DNA from: an uncultured Christensenella sp.
Lineage (GTDB): Bacteria > Bacillota > Clostridia > Christensenellales > UBA1242
Length of the DNA: 30,510 bases
Assembly (NCBI GenBank): GCA_905195085.1
Contig: CAJJUK010000017.1
Span: forward strand, 1 to 30,510
Reading direction: 5' to 3'
The notes under the pieces were generated by a model that ran no database searches, was not told the origin of the DNA, and saw nothing but the letters and a program-made list of their open reading frames with translations. The translations under genes were made by a program, and so were the position numbers. Shown here one piece after another: positions 29,500-30,510 of the stretch. Position 1 is the stretch's first letter; each line of letters starts with the position of its first letter.

Positions 29500-30510
29500 A
29501 TGTAAACAAAATAGACAGAAGATTATTAAACGAAATTGCAATATTAAGCCAGGATAAAAAATTGCCATGCTTTGTTTTTTCCAAAAATTTGGATAAGACG
29601 AGGCAGATTTTGATGGATAGAAAGATACATATCATTGATGAATATTTATTCATAAATTCTTTCTATTGCAAAGCGTCTCAAAAGGAAATTTTTTCGCTGT
29701 CAACCTCTGATTCTGTGAAATTTATCTCTTCGCTTGCGGTGGCAAATTGCATGATGTATGTTTCAAAACAAATCCTTGGGGCACAAGAATTGCCTTTCTA
29801 TGGAGAAGGGGTGGGAGTTGCTTTCATTGACACTGGGCTCGCTCCACATTGTGATTTCATGATTGGACGAAATCGAGTGGAACTTTTTAAGGACTTCATT
29901 TCAAACAAGAAAAATATGTATGATGACAATGGACACGGAACTTTTGTTTGTGGGGTATGTTCCGGCTGTGGGGCCTTGTCAAAGTTTAAATATTCTGGAA
30001 TTGCTCCAAAATCCAAAATCTTTGCACTCAAAGCTTTAAATGATAAGGGTGAGGCTAGTGCGAACAAAATTCTTGATGCTATGGAATGGGTTTATGACAA
30101 TCATCAAAAATACGACATCAAAGTTGTTTGCATGAGTTTTGGAAGTGAACCGCTTGGACACAATGACCCTATCATGCTTGGTGCCGATGCTCTATGGAAA
30201 GATGGAGTGGTTGTGGTTGCAGCGGCGGGAAACAGTGGGCCGGAATATCAGACCATCAAATCCCCTGGCATAAGTTCAAAAATTATCACTGTTGGAGGAA
30301 TTGACGACAACAGATATGATGATGCAAATTTCAATCGAAAATATTTTGAAATTGCGGATTTTTCATCACGGGGACCTGCTTTTCGAAACATAAAGCCAGA
30401 TGTGGTTGCACCAAGTGTGGATATCATTTCATGCGGAATTAAAAATCCATACACTCTTTTGAGTGGAACTTCTGTGGCAACTCCTATGATTGCAGGGCTT
30501 TGTTGTTTGC
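29496..30510 (+). CDS. Subtilisin-family (S8) serine protease, partial, no signal peptide
   Basis: The frame is open from ATG 29496 to the window end (338 complete codons) and has not ended. All catalytic residues are present: Asp112 in VAFIDTG, His147 in DDNGHGTFVCG, the oxyanion Asn in AAAGNSGP, and Ser326 in LSGTSVATPM. The first 100 residues (MNVNKIDRRLLNEIAI onward) form an N-terminal region with no signal peptide or membrane helix, so this is probably a cytoplasmic subtilisin of the AprX/Isp type, perhaps with a short inhibitory N-terminus. Typical length is 400-450, so some 60-110 residues should remain outside. It overlaps the 88-residue gene by four bases, with no ribosome site of its own. 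Confidence 0.92.
   Translation, partial: MNVNKIDRRLLNEIAILSQDKKLPCFVFSKNLDKTRQILMDRKIHIIDEYLFINSFYCKASQKEIFSLSTSDSVKFISSLAVANCMMYVSKQILGAQELPFYGEGVGVAFIDTGLAPHCDFMIGRNRVELFKDFISNKKNMYDDNGHGTFVCGVCSGCGALSKFKYSGIAPKSKIFALKALNDKGEASANKILDAMEWVYDNHQKYDIKVVCMSFGSEPLGHNDPIMLGADALWKDGVVVVAAAGNSGPEYQTIKSPGISSKIITVGGIDDNRYDDANFNRKYFEIADFSSRGPAFRNIKPDVVAPSVDIISCGIKNPYTLLSGTSVATPMIAGLCCL

Noticed and set aside
1..30510. CRISPR array, tRNA, rRNA, insertion sequence
   Set aside because: No regularly spaced repeat, cloverleaf with CCA context, rRNA stretch or transposase with terminal repeats was recognised by eye.

Overview
The window is AT-rich chromosomal DNA of a low-GC, Firmicutes-type anaerobe, most likely a clostridial or Christensenellales-like gut lineage. 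The evidence is a pyruvate:ferredoxin oxidoreductase, a YtxC-like gene upstream of a T-box-controlled thrS, an McsB/ClpC arginine-phosphorylation proteolysis locus, a long-form ribosome hibernation factor, vegetative promoters close to TTGACA-17-TATAAT, and AGGAGG ribosome sites. Species cannot be named from the sequence. No rRNA, tRNA, CRISPR array or intact insertion sequence was found.

Layout. 1-420: a GC-rich block of unclear nature with a consensus promoter pointing into it, and a small Arc-like repressor. 564-4492: alanine racemase, RsmD, then glmS overlapping a putative amidase (cell-wall precursors and ribosome methylation). 4572-8628, minus strand: a glycerophosphodiester phosphodiesterase and a large pyruvate:ferredoxin oxidoreductase with a dyad over its promoter. 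8775-11648: truA, a lipoprotein, a YtxC-like gene and a small hypothetical gene. 11737-13808: tandem promoters, T-box leader and a threonyl-tRNA synthetase lacking the TGS domain. 13901-17637: a protein-export block with a 24-residue membrane peptide, yajC, a TIGR04086-type membrane protein, secD and secF. 17704-18909, minus: DNA polymerase IV. 18977-22861: an apparent operon of a metal-site-less amidohydrolase homologue, tex, a 50-residue McsA-like zinc protein and a P-loop kinase. 22912-27035: mcsB, clpC, hpf. 27107-28397: a lipoprotein with a possible overlapping leader peptide, and a lone ABC-type ATPase with degenerate motifs. 28514-30510: three small genes and the start of a cytoplasmic-type subtilisin that runs off the window.

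How it fits together. McsB and ClpC form a protein-arginine-phosphorylation degradation route, but CtsR is absent and McsA is reduced to one zinc domain. YajC, SecD and SecF are Sec translocon accessories; here SecD and SecF both lack the membrane aspartates that couple the complex to ion flow. Several proteins look like relatives of enzymes that have lost catalytic residues (amidohydrolase, ABC ATPase). A second theme is expression control: rsmD, truA and mcsB each have a promoter whose -10 box ends exactly six bases before the ATG, with no ribosome site, so their mRNAs should be leaderless. Other genes keep strong Shine-Dalgarno sites, and two (ytxC, secD) carry an anti-Shine-Dalgarno arm inside the promoter spacer.

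No single wholly new system is proven here. The strongest candidates for something undescribed are the reduced McsA/kinase/McsB/ClpC locus, the aspartate-less SecDF, and the fixed-geometry leaderless promoters.
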